Below, in pieces: positions 25,301 to 37,458 of a stretch of DNA of 64,000 nt; positions within the stretch are counted from its first letter, which is position 1, and each line of letters begins with the position of its first letter. This DNA is from Chimonanthus salicifolius. Lineage: Eukaryota; Streptophyta; Magnoliopsida; Laurales; Calycanthaceae. The notes under the pieces are model-generated. The model did not search any database, was not told where the DNA came from, and saw nothing but the letters and a program-made list of their open reading frames with translations. The translations under genes were made by a program, and so were the position numbers. The stretch spans positions 27,076,869 to 27,140,868 of the forward strand of contig CM023533.1 in the NCBI GenBank assembly GCA_013350335.1. Direction: 5' to 3'.

Positions 25301-28300
25301 TCAGGTCGGATTGGATTGAGAGATTTTTAAGTTAACCCAACCCGACCCGGCCCGGTAAAAGTAGGTTAAGGTAGGTTCAAAATGCAGGTCAAGCCGAGTT
25401 CGGGTTGAGTCGGGTTGTAATTCGGGTCGGGTCAAGACGTCTGAGTCAAAAGTTCGAGTCGGGTTTCATATATTAGTAACTCGGGCCAGGTTGGGTTTTA
25501 AAAAACCCGACCCGGCCCAATTGATACAAATGTTTGGATGTTCCATTATTATTAATTTTGATTTAAGATGAGAAAATTGGGGTGTGACGCCTTTGTTTTG
25601 GTGGTGAAAGGCCTAGATAATCTTGATCAGAGCCATTGTTTGAATAGTTACTGTTTTTTTCCTATTGAGCCTTCTATTCATATATGTACTAGTTAATAAA
25701 GGATTGAAATGTCAAATCAAGGATTGAATCTATCCTCAATTTCATCAATTGTTATCCAAGCAAACATATGTTATATTACCAAGCCTACTAGGTTCTCAAT
25801 AAGAAACCACATATTAAGCAACATTATTATCTGTTGTTATCGTTGTTATTATTGCTACTACTAATACCACTGCCACTACCACTATTATTATTTGAATTAT
25901 TACAAATTTTGTTGATAGAGAAAAAAGAATACAATCCAAACACCCAGTTTCTAGAATATAGTAATCATAAGACCTGCAAATACAAAGGCCTCAAGATGGG
26001 TCCTCACCCAGTACAAAGAAAGTAGGATCTAGCAATTCTCACTTCAGGCAGGTCAAAGACTGAGCCCCTCCTTTGCTAGGGAAACAACCTTATTGTTAGC
26101 TGGGCTTGGAACCTGATAAATAGCGAACTGCTTCTCTTAATGATCTCCCATTGGATCCATTAGTGTAAATAATCTTCAATAAGTCTCCCACAGACACAAA
26201 TTTTTGGAGCTCCTTTATACCCACCCATATTGCCCATAATTCAGTAAAGCTATTGCTAAATATGAAATATATCATGGACACATAATTCAGTAATATTATT
26301 GCTAAACATAAAATACACAAAGGAGACATCAAAATGGCTTGTTTTGAAGCATAAGCCAAAAGCAGATATCCAGGAAAAAGTTCCTCAGTTTCTGTATCAG
26401 TAAATGATGCAGTACTAATTAACAAAACAAGAAAGTGAGTAAATGTGTTAGAATTAGGCCTTTCGAGTCAAAACTGTTTGGAAATTCGCAGAATAAAGAT
26501 AGCACATGTGGGTTGTTACTAAGCGATTTCAAGTGATTTCAAGAGTCAAAATGATGCAGTTTTCTCTAGAGATGATGGTGGTAGGTTGAGGGGTGAAGAG
26601 AGAGCAAATCTAAGGATAAATATGTTAGATACCAGAAGACAGATAGGCTACTATATTTGCAAGGCTCTACAAGACCATACAGGTCAAGCCTCAAGAGGGG
26701 CCCAAAGGGAATCATCAACACCATTGATGGTGACAAAAAAGGCGAGTGGGAAGGGGAAATGGAGGTGATTATTCTAATAATATTTCTTGAGTTGCCAAAA
26801 TGTAAGAGGAAAAGGCTCCTTGGAGCTTAGCTATAGTTTTGGACAAAATTAGATCTTACTCGGGCTCTTTCATGTTTCCTCTTTATCATATTAAAATTAT
26901 ATTCTCCATCACTTAGTAATCTATCATGTCCTTCCCTACCCCATAAATCCAAGTTTTCTTTTAAAGGCTTTCCTCTCCTCCCAGTACCTTCCACTTGTAA
27001 CCCTTCTATTATTCATATTAGGTTGTTTGAGGTCATCCACATGCACGTGCAAAACTTACTTTCGACAGTACTCATCTTCTCATCTATTAAGGCTATTTTT
27101 AAGGTTCCTTTAGTCCAATCATCTCTGACTCTATTTTTTAATGTTAATCCACATATGCATCTTAGAATGTGCATGTTGGTCACCATTACTTTCTCTAATT
27201 TAATTTTCATTAAGCAACACTCAGCTCCATACAACATTGTTTGTTTGATTGTCAACTTATATAATTGACCTTTTAACCAACATGAAACTGCTTCTATAAT
27301 GATACTCAACTAGATAACCTACGCTTAGCCCATCCACACCATCCATCTAATTACATTCAAATGAAATGTTACTTTTGGCTCTACAATTGCAATGTGCTAC
27401 CAACTCATTTCAAAAAACAATTGCAGTGTGCTACCAAGTCACTTCAGCTTTGATTCATTTATCCTCCCTACATTCGAATTTACTTAAGTAACACTCCACT
27501 TTTTATCTTTTTCAACTAATTCTCAAATCATTAGCTCTAGAACTTTCCTCCACAACTCCAATTCACCTGCAAGCAACATACACCATGGAATTTCATCCTG
27601 CATAGTTGATGTTAAATTGTCCATGATTAGAACAAATAGATGACTCAAAATAGATCCTAAGTGAAGACCAACTCCAACGGGGAACTAAGTTGTCTCTCCA
27701 CACACAATTCTTAACACCAATTGTTTCCCTTTCATACATATCTTTCTTAATCTCAGCATATCCAATAAGGATGAATTTCAACTTCAATGTTGGTTAGATT
27801 ACTTGCTTCGTGAATCATGTGTATTCAATTATTCCGTTTTCTTTCTCAACTTCTCCACATAAAAATGGCACCTATTTATTGATGTATCTGGTATAAACTT
27901 GAAGCAGGTACCTTTCTAAGCAGCAACACCCTCTATATCTAAGCTTAGCTTACTACTTACTAAGCTCTGAGTGAAGCTCAGCTAACAACCCACTTAAGAT
28001 ACCTGCCAGAGGGAGTAAATAGAGCTAAACACAAGTCTCGCCTCACTCTACTTTCATGTAAGGTAAAGAAACCCTAGCTTAGCTAGTCATTATACTATGA
28101 TGCGCCGTGGTCGTCGAGAGGGACAGAATAAGGGAGTACATTTAGGTAATCCATTAATTAGGCTGAATCCCAATACAATGACGTGATTTGTGATTTCCAT
28201 AGAATTCAGGGACACTGAACAAAGAACTCTATATATACCAAGAAAAGAGGACTTCACTTCCACTTGCATTTATTGCCGAATCATTAATATAGAAAATGAG

Positions 28301-30066
28301 GTTCACTATGCATAGAGATGAGAGGTACAAATGCCGGCAGGCATGGATTGAGGATCAGTGCAAGTACGATACAGACTATACCAAACTCAAGCCTACTGCT
28401 TCACAGATGGTAGGGTGCCCTAGACCCCCTTAGACATTGCTCTACTACACACTTCCAAGGTTCAATAATATAGCTCATTAATATTTTCAATAATTAGCAC
28501 AATTTTGAATATCTCCTTTATTATTATATAAAAGGTATGATACTCTTTCACCATTCTCAGAGCATTCTTTTGGGAACAAAGATATTTTTTTTCTAAAAAT
28601 CCAGTTACCCAGCCAATCCTTATCTCATCCATTAATATTTATCTGGTTGTTTATTTTTCTTCACCTTAGGCTATTTTTTCTTCTGTTTCAGATGCTTTTC
28701 TAATCATTCATTCACTTCATACTTCATTAATCACTTATTCATTCACTTTTGCTTTCATACCATCTTTGTTCATATATTCCATTATCGATAAATCTCTAAA
28801 ATACACACCCTAGCTATCTTTTACTAGAAGTAACAATAAGATCTTCAATCGTTAAATACAATTCCATCTTTCCCATCAAACAATATATATAACTGCATGA
28901 AGTATAATACCTCTAAAAGGAAACAAATGAACAAGGACAATAATAATATTAAATTAATAAACTGTGAATCCAGCATGGCCACAATGCATCCATAAAGGAT
29001 TAATCTCCCAATAATTTACCTGCTTAAGCTGACCCCTCCTCTTTGAAAGAAGAATAATTTGATCATTCAGAGTCTTCCAAGCACGAGCTTCATAACAAAG
29101 CTTCACTATTTCAATAACTGCATTCTTAGTTCCAGTAACATCGCCAGCAAGCCTCATTTGCTTTTCAACATTCAAAAGAGACTCTATGGCTGCATCCAAA
29201 TTTCCTTCCTGGTGACAAAGGGGAAAAATCAATATTTATTCTCCATGAAATTCTCAAATTCATCATACTGACTGCAGCCACTCTAGGGTGCTTGCATAAA
29301 CGTTTAACATGACAGGCCTAACCTAAACTAGTTGTTTGGTCAAACCAGCTGCACAAACAATAGGATCCAAATTCAGGTGATCTGGACCAGTTGGAAGTGA
29401 TTCAGAAGGAACCAGTTGAGATCCTATGAAAAACGTTCTACATGGGTGCATTTGAGAATTCTCTCATGCAGTAACATGAGGAATGCTGGTGAGCCGACTG
29501 TAGCACTAACACAATAAATAAAGATTTTGCAACACAGCAAAAATAATCAGATGCACCCAATATTGCTAGCCATCCTATTTAAGGATATGGCTGTGGTCCA
29601 TTAGTTGATTTTTCAATTTGGCAGCCCACAAGCATCAACATATAATGGATGGGTAGCAATGTCTGGTAGGGCTAATTTCCGCTACATTGTCCACAGCCCC
29701 CTTTACGTCAACGTGTCCCTTAATGAGAAAATCCTCCATTGCAACCATGGAAAACGTTCTCTATATGATCCAGACCAAAGGAAGGATACGACTCTACAGA
29801 CCCTCAAACTCATAAAACCTAAAATCATGACTTTCTTACACGTGAGAGATCCAAAGTCGTATTTAAAAACAGAAAAAAAAAAAATCGAAATATATAAAAA
29901 AATCAAAGAAAGAACAGAAATTTCATGTCTCCTTAATCGAATCCTGTAGCATTAGACCTTTAAAAGGAAAAAAAAAAAAAAGGGACAAATAGCTATACAA
30001 TTGTGTGATTGCAGATGGGAACAAGAAAACAAAGAGTCTAGGGCTCAAGGAGAAGAAAATCACCAT
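22312..30066 (-). CDS. RPN5: 26S proteasome regulatory subunit RPN5 (non-ATPase subunit 12)
   Basis: RPN5 is a PCI-domain subunit of the 19S lid. Eleven minus-strand exons: 30064-30066 (ATG only), 29020-29208, 24628-24735, 24376-24480, 24105-24161, 23792-23988, 23361-23460, 23176-23288, 22888-23041, 22716-22793, 22312-22530 (TAG). Joined lengths stay in phase and give 440 aa, close to the usual ~442. Recognisable blocks include [52 protein letters not shown], the [16 protein letters not shown] segment, the PCI region from [19 protein letters not shown] to [16 protein letters not shown], and the tail [17 protein letters not shown]. Exon 1 is inferred: a downstream ATG abuts a GTGATT donor, and splicing to the CAG at 29209 gives M-E-G-N-L-D, as expected for the family. 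Intron 2 is 4.3 kb and hosts LINE remnants and a GC-richer minisatellite. All other exons look intact, so the gene is probably functional. Confidence 0.95.
25190..25525. repeat. GGGTCGGGTT-type minisatellite
   Basis: About 330 bp built of degenerate CCCGACCCG / CGGGTCGGGTT words on both strands, strongly GC-richer than its surroundings. It lies in RPN5 intron 2. This simple family is common in plant introns. Confidence 0.85.
26040..26330 (-). mobile_element. L1-type LINE remnant, RNase H end
   Basis: The minus strand reads [18 protein letters not shown], the central helix of the plant L1 RNase H, then IYTNGSN in place of the usual aspartate motif. It ends [15 protein letters not shown] before a stop, matching the domain's C-terminal ANxVADxLAxEG pattern. 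Mutated and partial; inside RPN5 intron 2. Confidence 0.7.
27010..27830 (-). mobile_element. RTE-type LINE reverse transcriptase remnant
   Basis: On the minus strand the order is: [20 protein letters not shown] (QGSxLSPxLFxLxMDxLT), [13 protein letters not shown] (family form PWCMLFADD, catalytic Asp pair lost), [10 protein letters not shown], then [12 protein letters not shown] and [11 protein letters not shown] near 27100-27300. The order and spacing follow RTE reverse transcriptase. Frameshifts and the missing active site show it is dead. It lies in RPN5 intron 2. Confidence 0.8.
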
Positions 30067-30199
30067 TTTCAGAGGATCCGAAGCTCTAAGAAAACGTGGA
30101 AGAGATCCGAAAGAGAGAGAGAGGGAGTCACGAACGTAGCAAGCAAGCAGAGAATAAAGTAGAGAGGAACAACGCAGCGCCTCCTCTGCACTTATAGCG

Positions 30200-30340
30200 T
30201 CTAGGGATGGTGGCCCTAAACCCGAAAGCCCGAAAAACACTGTCCGAGAAAATAGTTACTCGGTTTCGTACTAAACCGATGTTTCCAATGGGCCTGGGCT
30301 TTCTTGGACTTTCATTCTCCAACTTGGGCTTGAACTTATA
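30200..30340 (-). promoter_or_regulatory. Probable RPN5 core promoter with telo-box-like and site II motifs
   Basis: Just upstream of the inferred RPN5 5' UTR the plus strand reads CCCTAAACCC at 30214-30223, which matches the plant telo-box repeat. TGGGCCTGGGCT follows at 30289-30300 (two site II elements, TGGGCY), with another TGGGCT at 30325-30330. The telo-box and site II pairing is known in plant housekeeping and growth-related promoters. Assignment to RPN5 is by position only. Confidence 0.5.
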
Positions 30341-30419
30341 TACTTCAAATGAGACTCGAGCTTGCCGACCCATTGTCATCCCCAGTCCAGTGAGTCGGTA
30401 ATAACCGTCAGCTCCTGCT

Positions 30420-31020
30420 GAGCCCTGTTTTCTTAAAGCAGCTGATTACAAAATTTAGTAGATAAATCCTATGTGATCCTAAATGGTGATGATTAAAAAA
30501 AATTATATCTCATTATGTTAAAATATCAATTTGAATTAATTAAACTATATTTTAAATGTTATAAAAAATTAAAGATTGAAAAAAGTAGACGATAGAGGTA
30601 ATGGCATTCTCATGCAAATGGGTGTTTATCAAGTTTGGCATAAAAAGTCTAATGAGATCACATAGGATGGATAGCTTTGAAAGGTCGGCTTATATATTTT
30701 ATCTATAAAACTTTATTTAAATTAGTAAAATAAGTTAAATTTTTTAAGACCTTCAATTTTAAGTGAATGAAAATTCATTTAGTTAAATTAATAATCTTTA
30801 AAAGTTAGATCATTGTCAAATTGAGCATGAGTGCAATTCATTATAGTAGGCATGTTCAGAAAATAATGGAGTCTCTAAGTCTATTGTAAGCCCCACAATC
30901 TAATGTTTATACCAAACTTAGATGCAAACGCATTTACATGTATAAAATTATCTATGATGAATCTCATAATTAACCATACAAAATGGTATAAATATACTTT
31001 GAACTTACTGCCAATTTTTT
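30420..31020. other. Gene-free AT-rich stretch upstream of RPN5
   Basis: No coding signal or repeat structure recognised. Confidence 0.5.
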
Positions 31021-31029
31021 TTTAAAAGC

Positions 31030-31125
31030 CTAACTTTGAATCTTTTCTTAAAGCTACATATTTAAAGAGCAACATTTTGAAATCTTTTCTTAAAGCTACA
31101 TATTTAAAAAGCAACATTCTAAGTT
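31030..31125. repeat. ~43 bp direct duplication
   Basis: AATCTTTTCTTAAAGCTACA followed by TATTTAAA(G/A)AGCAACATT occurs twice in tandem with few differences. Confidence 0.85.
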
Positions 31126-31179
31126 CGAAATAACTTTGAATTTGTCTCGAACTAACATGCAGATAGTGAAAACAGGGGT

Positions 31180-31290
31180 TTAAAATTTGGTATTGGCCGA
31201 TATTTTTCCTTCTCCTCTTTTTTTTAACAAAAACGGCCGATATAATACGGCCGAGATATCGGCATATCGGCCGATATTTGTACCTGTGAA
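31180..31290. repeat. CGGCCGATAT cluster 1
   Basis: Palindromic words GGCCGATAT and ATATCGGCCGATAT recur on both sides of a pyrimidine/poly-T block. Similar clusters are at 32.74, 48.18 and 53.73 kb. Confidence 0.75.
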
Positions 31291-32045
31291 AGTCATTTAG
31301 ATACAATTGAACTCAATCCAATACAACTTACTTGAGTTGCACTTTGACTCTATGAAAGGTTTCTTCACGACTATGACATGTGGCATGTAATATATTACAC
31401 TTTTTATAGTATTAATTGAGTAAATGACCACACGTTGTTAGCATGATGGTAAGGATGACTTAAAATAGCACTATTTGTGATTCAGGAGGATCTACATGCA
31501 AAGACATGATCACATTCAGGTTATCGAACGTCAAAGTACTAGTTGAACAAGGTGCCTATAGTAAAATGTGCATAACTTTGACATACAGACTCTGATTAAG
31601 GCGATTCCAAATGCAATTGAGAAGAGGACTCAGAGAGCTACGTAATGGACTGGATATGCACTTATTATATCTAACATTTGGAGGCATTACAGCATCGTTC
31701 ACCCCTTCGAAATCACAGTTAAAGTTCAACTTTCTATTTATAAAAACATTGATCACAATTATCTCATGATCCATTACGATTCTAAAGATAATTCAAAAGA
31801 GACTTTTGATGTACTTGGTAATCGTAGAAAGTAAGTTGTATTTACTATTTTTAGACTTACAATAAATAATAATTGCTATTTATAGTAATTAACTTTATAG
31901 ATTTTATAATCAAGTACCTTTTACAATGGTGAGTCTAATAGTTTTACAAAAACTAAATATACACACACACATATAGCAAACAATATCACCTGAAGTCATC
32001 ATTATCATTATCATAAGAACATTTGATCATTCCCCATATTTACTA

Positions 32046-32227
32046 TTCCCTCCGTCCTATTTTAATTGTCTCATTTGAAACATTTGTATTTTTTAAAGAA
32101 CTCTCTATATAAGGCTAACACTCCATGAGATCTCATCCATTTTCAACACACTTTATGCTACTCCAGTATGAATGAGACAACTATTTTGGAACAATCCCAA
32201 AATCCATATAAGACAAGTCAGAGGGAG
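32046..32227. mobile_element. Stowaway-type MITE
   Basis: Left end TTCCCTCCGTCC and right end CAGAGGGAG are inverted terminal repeats of the classic CTCCCTCCGT form, flanked by TA on each side (32044-32045, 32228-32229). The size, about 182 bp, fits Tc1/mariner-derived Stowaway MITEs. No coding capacity. Confidence 0.82.
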
Positions 32228-32739
32228 TATCAACAATTTGAAAAGATAACATGTGTCACATTATGGCCAAGAAATAAAATTAAAATAAGATGAGATTCTC
32301 TAGTGATCATTTATATATTTTTTTTTAATTTAAAATTTCAAGCAAACTTATTTAAAAACGGTGCATTCAATAAAATCTTGAGATTTTTCGATTTTTAATG
32401 TTAAAATTAGTATAGGAGGCCAAAATGGGATAGCATTCCATGCAGTGTAGTTATAATTTTACATAATTTCATAAATTTCTGTCTAAATTTTTATCTTATT
32501 AATTAAGGTTACATATCAGCAAAGATTTTAGTTGGAGGTATAGACAAATTCAGAGGTTTGAGACTGTGAATGTAGGTTTTGAAGTTTGAATTTCTAAAAG
32601 CATAAAATCTAAAGTTCATTTGCTTGCTATAAAAAATTTCAAAATATATTGAATAATCGATAAATTGCTAGGTATTTGACCAACACTTTAATAAAATATA
32701 TAAAATCAGACATTTTATCATATTTCATATTGTTGGCCA

Positions 32740-32960
32740 GGGGTGAAAAAAACAGCCCAGCCGATAATTAGGCCGATATGATTCTCTCTCCTCTTTTTTG
32801 TTTTTTTTTTTTTTTAATATTGGTATTATTTTATTATTTTATTTTTTCTGAATTAAAAAATATAAAAAAACCAAAAAAGAAACTGTTTTTTTTTAAAAAA
32901 AATTGAAAATGTAAATATCGACCGATATTTTGATCCGAGCCCATCACCATTTTGATTTTT
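32740..32960. repeat. CGGCCGATAT cluster 2
   Basis: Starts GGGGTGAAAAAAAC and AGCCGATAATTAGGCCGATA, then long poly-T/poly-A tracts, then AATATCGACCGATATTTTGA. The layout (pyrimidine-rich block, A/T tracts, closing CGATAT words) matches 53.73-54.10 kb. Confidence 0.7.
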
Positions 32961-33674
32961 TTTTAAAAAAAAATACAGATATTAATCATATACCAGACAG
33001 ATATGAAGGCTGTACGTATAGGCAGATTCCTTTATGTTGGAGATTTGGCTCGTTTCCACAGTCCCACTAGGATTTTTTCTCAGAAAATGAGGGAGACAAG
33101 GCAATCTCTCACTAGTAGTACTATACGGCATGGAGGAGAGAAGATAGGCGTTCAAATAGGAGATGCTGGGCATACACGGCAATGTATTTGCATGGACTGA
33201 TTTTTTTGGAGTCTTTGTAGGCTTGGGCCTCTGCTTGTGATATTAGATGCGCCCTAGACGTAGGCAAGATACATCATTAATGTAGGCCAGATACACTAAA
33301 CCACGTAAATTTCTGTGTCAGATAACATACCACAATAATTTGATTATTTACATTATCTGTTGTGATATATCTTTTTGCATATTTATTCTTAACACTTTAA
33401 ATTGAACTCCACGTGACAAATTATCGATGAATCTCTAACACAAATAAATATCACAATCTTCAAAATAATCATAAACCACGATCTGAGAAAATTTGTGCAG
33501 CTTATGTTATGATTTGCAAGCAATTTAAAAAGCAATGCTTTCACTATCTCTATGGAATAAATCATAACACTTAACATACATTCTTAAAGTTCTTCTTCAG
33601 TTTTACTTTTCCAACAAAGAATTGGAGGGAGATGAAAATTTGAAATTTCAATGTGTCTATCCATAACGCCTAAT

Positions 33675-35109
33675 TTACAAGGTCTTTTGTATGGGAATGG
33701 GAGGCCTACTACTCGCAGAGCTACTTTTCTTGGATAGCAAACTTGAGAAAGAACCTCTTGAAGCCTTCTTTGATATGGTCCTCGTACAAGCTCCGGGAGA
33801 ATATGATTTGTGGTAATCTAACAATCCACCATAGCTCTTACATGATTTCATTTTCTTGCTGTATGGACTCTCTTTCTTGGCAAGATCTTCTATGCATCTT
33901 GCATTGGATAGAGATGTAAAGGACTGTGACTTCCCATCATAATGTCTGGAAAGCCCTCTTCTGAAAAAAAAAATCTGATTTATAAGTTATAACAATATAG
34001 AAAATGGATGTCCCAGTAACATAAAAAAAGGAAAAAAATGGTCTGAACTAGTGAAATAAACATGACATAAATGGCATAAATTAGATGAGAAATGGTGTGA
34101 ACCAGTGAAATAAACAAGACATAAATGGTATAAATGAGATGATACCGTGGCTGTATTTAGATGAGGGAAACAGAAGGGAAATGCAGAGGATTCTCTTCTT
34201 TTCTCCTCTTTGCTATTTGTTAGTTAGGACAAAAGTGAGCTTTACTTTTTCTTCTATTTCTCTTCTCAAGTCTAAATTTGATTCTCAATAGAGGGAGGAG
34301 AATTCATGATTTCCCCTCCTCTCTCCTTGCTCCTCTTTTTACTAATTTTCTCAATATACTTTTTCTTCTGAAATTACTAATTTAGTTCACAAAATTCTCT
34401 ATTTCAACTAAAACATTCATTAAATGATTTCGATCCACCCAAATGGTAATTTAGATTGAATTGATGATATATGCTAGAAATATGATGGGTTCTTAATTTA
34501 TGGGGCATCAGAGATTTCAGAGTAGGACTGCAACTGTTGCCTAACCTGTCCATGCTCTGTTATTGCTGTTTTTTGTTGCATTGTTGAATAATAGATAAGA
34601 GGGAATAACCAGTGATAAGAGATGCTCAGTGACTCAATTTTCATATCAGCATCATGATCAAAACTAATAATTAATAGGTATACTTACTTGATGGGTAAAT
34701 GGGCCATGAACTCGGACAGTTCATATAGAGGTCCACTCGAAGTTTGTTGTGGAGATGATGGCGGTGACGATGATGGCAGGGAGGATGGATGCGAAGCTGA
34801 AGAAGATGCATCGTCGGTGAAATCCGATGATGTCGATGCAATCGAAGTAGTCGAATCTTCAGAGAAGGATATGGAATCACTTGGAGCATCCTCATCATCA
34901 TCATCACAAACCATGACTCTGTGATTGCTTCTAAAATCATCGATCGATGACTCCCCCGCCATCGATGAAAACCCTTGAAATGTTTGCTCTACAAATCCAC
35001 CCATATGTAAATCAACCTCAACAAGGAGACTGGTTTCCTTGGCACAAGAATATGAAGTTTGGTTGGATTGAGTTGAAGATGGAAATATATAGATAATTTT
35101 ATAGAACAT
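33675..35109 (-). CDS. OXS3: OXS3-like (OXIDATIVE STRESS 3 family) protein
   Basis: Two exons: 34688-35109 and 33675-33960 (TAA), joined across a GTAAGTA donor and a TTTTCAG acceptor at an AA|A Lys codon. The reading frame from 35109 gives 235 aa. An internal ATG at 35004 (MGGFVEQ) gives 200 aa and may be the true start, because the first 35 residues look like translated leader. The N-terminal half is acidic and very Ser-rich (DDDDEDAP, long Ser/Pro runs). The family core spans the splice: GPLYELSEFMAHLPIKRGLS, then GKSQSFTSLSN, CIEDLAKKESPY and KKMKSCKSYGG. The C-terminus is basic and Ser-rich. OXS3 proteins are nuclear, small and plant-specific, and raise tolerance to cadmium and oxidative stress in Arabidopsis; the biochemical activity is not established. 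The intron holds a 54 bp direct duplication. Confidence 0.88.
34036..34143. repeat. 54 bp direct duplication in OXS3-like intron
   Basis: AAATGGT(C/G)TGAAC(T/C)AGTG and the following AAATAAACA(T/A)GACATAAATG occur twice in a row with about five differences. Confidence 0.85.
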
Positions 35110-37458
35110 GCTGAGGAATATAATTGTGGATGGAATGCATGGTGGAGGGCACCAAAGAGATAATTATCAAAGAAGCATTAAAAAATAGAGGATGGTCTCA
35201 GCTTAGTTTAGTCTTTCTATTGCTTTCCTCCAATTGTGAGATTCGACATTATCACTTTTTTATGGATTGCTTCCCCCCTATTATAAGGAAAAGGGAGTGA
35301 GAATAGGATAAGGACTTAGCTTTTGTATTCATCTAAATCCAATTCACCACCCACCACTAATCACACTTTTTCTTTTCCTAATTAGCATTAGTAAATTATT
35401 AATCACCACTCAACTTTTTAAAAAACCTTGGGAATCCACAGTAAGGTTTTGCCTAAGGAACCATAGATTTACCAAAACCTCTTTACTTTGGTAAATTTGA
35501 TATTCACATCTGCATTAAACATTCAAACATCCACAAAATGACTATTGGCTTCCGACAGTTCAATTGATACCATCATTCCATCAAGCATCTAAACATTTAA
35601 AAATGGCATTTATCTCAACCTTTCAATCTACAGGGCTTTTTTTTAATAAATTGTCATTAGCCAAAATCACCATTGTTGTTATTAAGGAAACATCCTTGCG
35701 TCTATCGAACCATCTTAATAAACTTTTCTGAGTTTTATCATTTTCTTCAATTTCATTAATAGTGGTACCAATCTTATTCTTGAGTTCGAAGTACCTAAAG
35801 TATTGTTTACTTACGTACCTTGATTAAGGATATCACCAAACTCATCAAATATTAGAGCACACTTTTGTGTTTTGTCCATGGTGAATAACCTTTTTAAAAC
35901 AGTTGTCGATAAAAAAAAAAAATATCTTATTAATTCGCTCAATTTATATTTTGAAAAAGACGTAAAGATTGAGATTAAAAAAAAAATTGAAGTGACTAAA
36001 ATTATAAAGAACTTCAAGAGATAATTTTATCAATTAAATGAAGATTTTTGTGGGTTCATATTTAATCACAGATCTTTCAATAAACCCATCACATAGGTGT
36101 AAAATAGAATGTAAAACATGTATGACAGTGATCATTTCTGAAGCATTTATGAATCTTTTGCTACCAAATTCACTTTAACTCTTAATTCAGCGCAAATTTT
36201 CAATGACAGTTGTTTTAAAAGGTAAGATATCATCATTTTCTAATCTTCAAATTCAAATTTACATTATGTCTCAACTAAAGCGGTGAGGAAATTCAATTTT
36301 CAATTCCTTCCTCATTTTAATGCTTCCATTCACCAAATTAATTGTATGGAGTCAATGACCTTGCTGATCATAAGTGCTTGTAACAGTTTTAAGTTTTGAC
36401 CATACAAAGCCTAAACATATAGTTCAATAACAAACTTATAATTTATTCAAGCCACTGAAACATTGAAAAACACTAAAACCCACTATATCCAACATACTCC
36501 ATTATATATTTAGAGTGGAATGGTCTAATGTGACACCCATGAAATTGCTGGCCACGTATAGTTTGAATTCAGTGAACTGACCTAAATTTTGTCTTATTTA
36601 TCAGTTTAAGTGAGGAAAGATGAACAATATCGTAGGTGTGATGCAACAAACAAATCTGCTGCTACAAATCATCAATGCTACATGGTGAATGCAGACTCGG
36701 GTGATTTATGCAAAAGATTTGATGGTCCTGTGATCATAGCACCCACCATGAATGGTCAGATCTTGAAAATCTTGCCAATCGTCAGTCTTAACTCTTCCAG
36801 TTACACCAAACCAAAACTTTATTTCAATGACATGTTCGAAGTTTGAAAACTGATGAAACCGAAACCACGATGCTTGGCCACACAGAGTATGGTGCAGCAA
36901 ACTAGTCATTTTGGATTTATGATGGTCATGTATGCCAATAATGCATCCAATACCAAATGGTAATCAGAAAACAAGAATAGGAGGGATGGCTTTTTCTGCC
37001 AAGTGCCTGTAAGTCATTGTCGGCAAGGCTCAGGGATTGTTATCCTCACAAATCACTACCTGCTTTTTAATTGCAAATCACTGTTGTTGGGCACCCCCAC
37101 TAGGGTCACTGCAAACAGGAAGAAATTTAAACTAGAATTGCAAAATGTATGCATGCAGGCATTATCACCACTGAAATTACCAAGCAAGTAATTGAAAACC
37201 AAAAGAAATTGTATGAATCCACCTAAAAGAGCTGAAGATACACGAGAAAATTGGAAAACATACATCAGTTGTGATTAAACCACTTAGTTTGATGCACTTA
37301 TTGATAACAGCAACATCATGTCTGTAAAATAGGAAACTAAAGGAAGATATGGATACTATCAAGATGCTTGCATGCCCATAAAAACCATACGCCACAAACA
37401 AGTGAGGTCTATCCATTTCAGAGAAATCATTTGTCAGATTGTTGTGGCACATGAACCA
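35110..37458. other. Intergenic region between OXS3-like and ENOD93-like genes
   Basis: AT-rich, with an A-rich stretch at 35910-36000. It contains the OXS3-like promoter (minus strand) and the ENOD93-like 3' flank. No gene recognised. Confidence 0.5.

Noticed and set aside
25834..26025. Leu-rich 63-codon frame resembling a signal peptide
   Set aside because: It arises from a (TTATTG)/(CTACCA) low-complexity tract inside an RPN5 intron.
29923..30240. Minus-strand open frame as an alternative RPN5 N-terminus
   Set aside because: Its sequence does not resemble RPN5; only its internal ATG at 30066, followed by a splice donor, gives the expected start.
34688..34924. Plus-strand acidic open frame
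   Set aside because: It is the antisense shadow of the Ser/Asp-rich OXS3-like exon 1.
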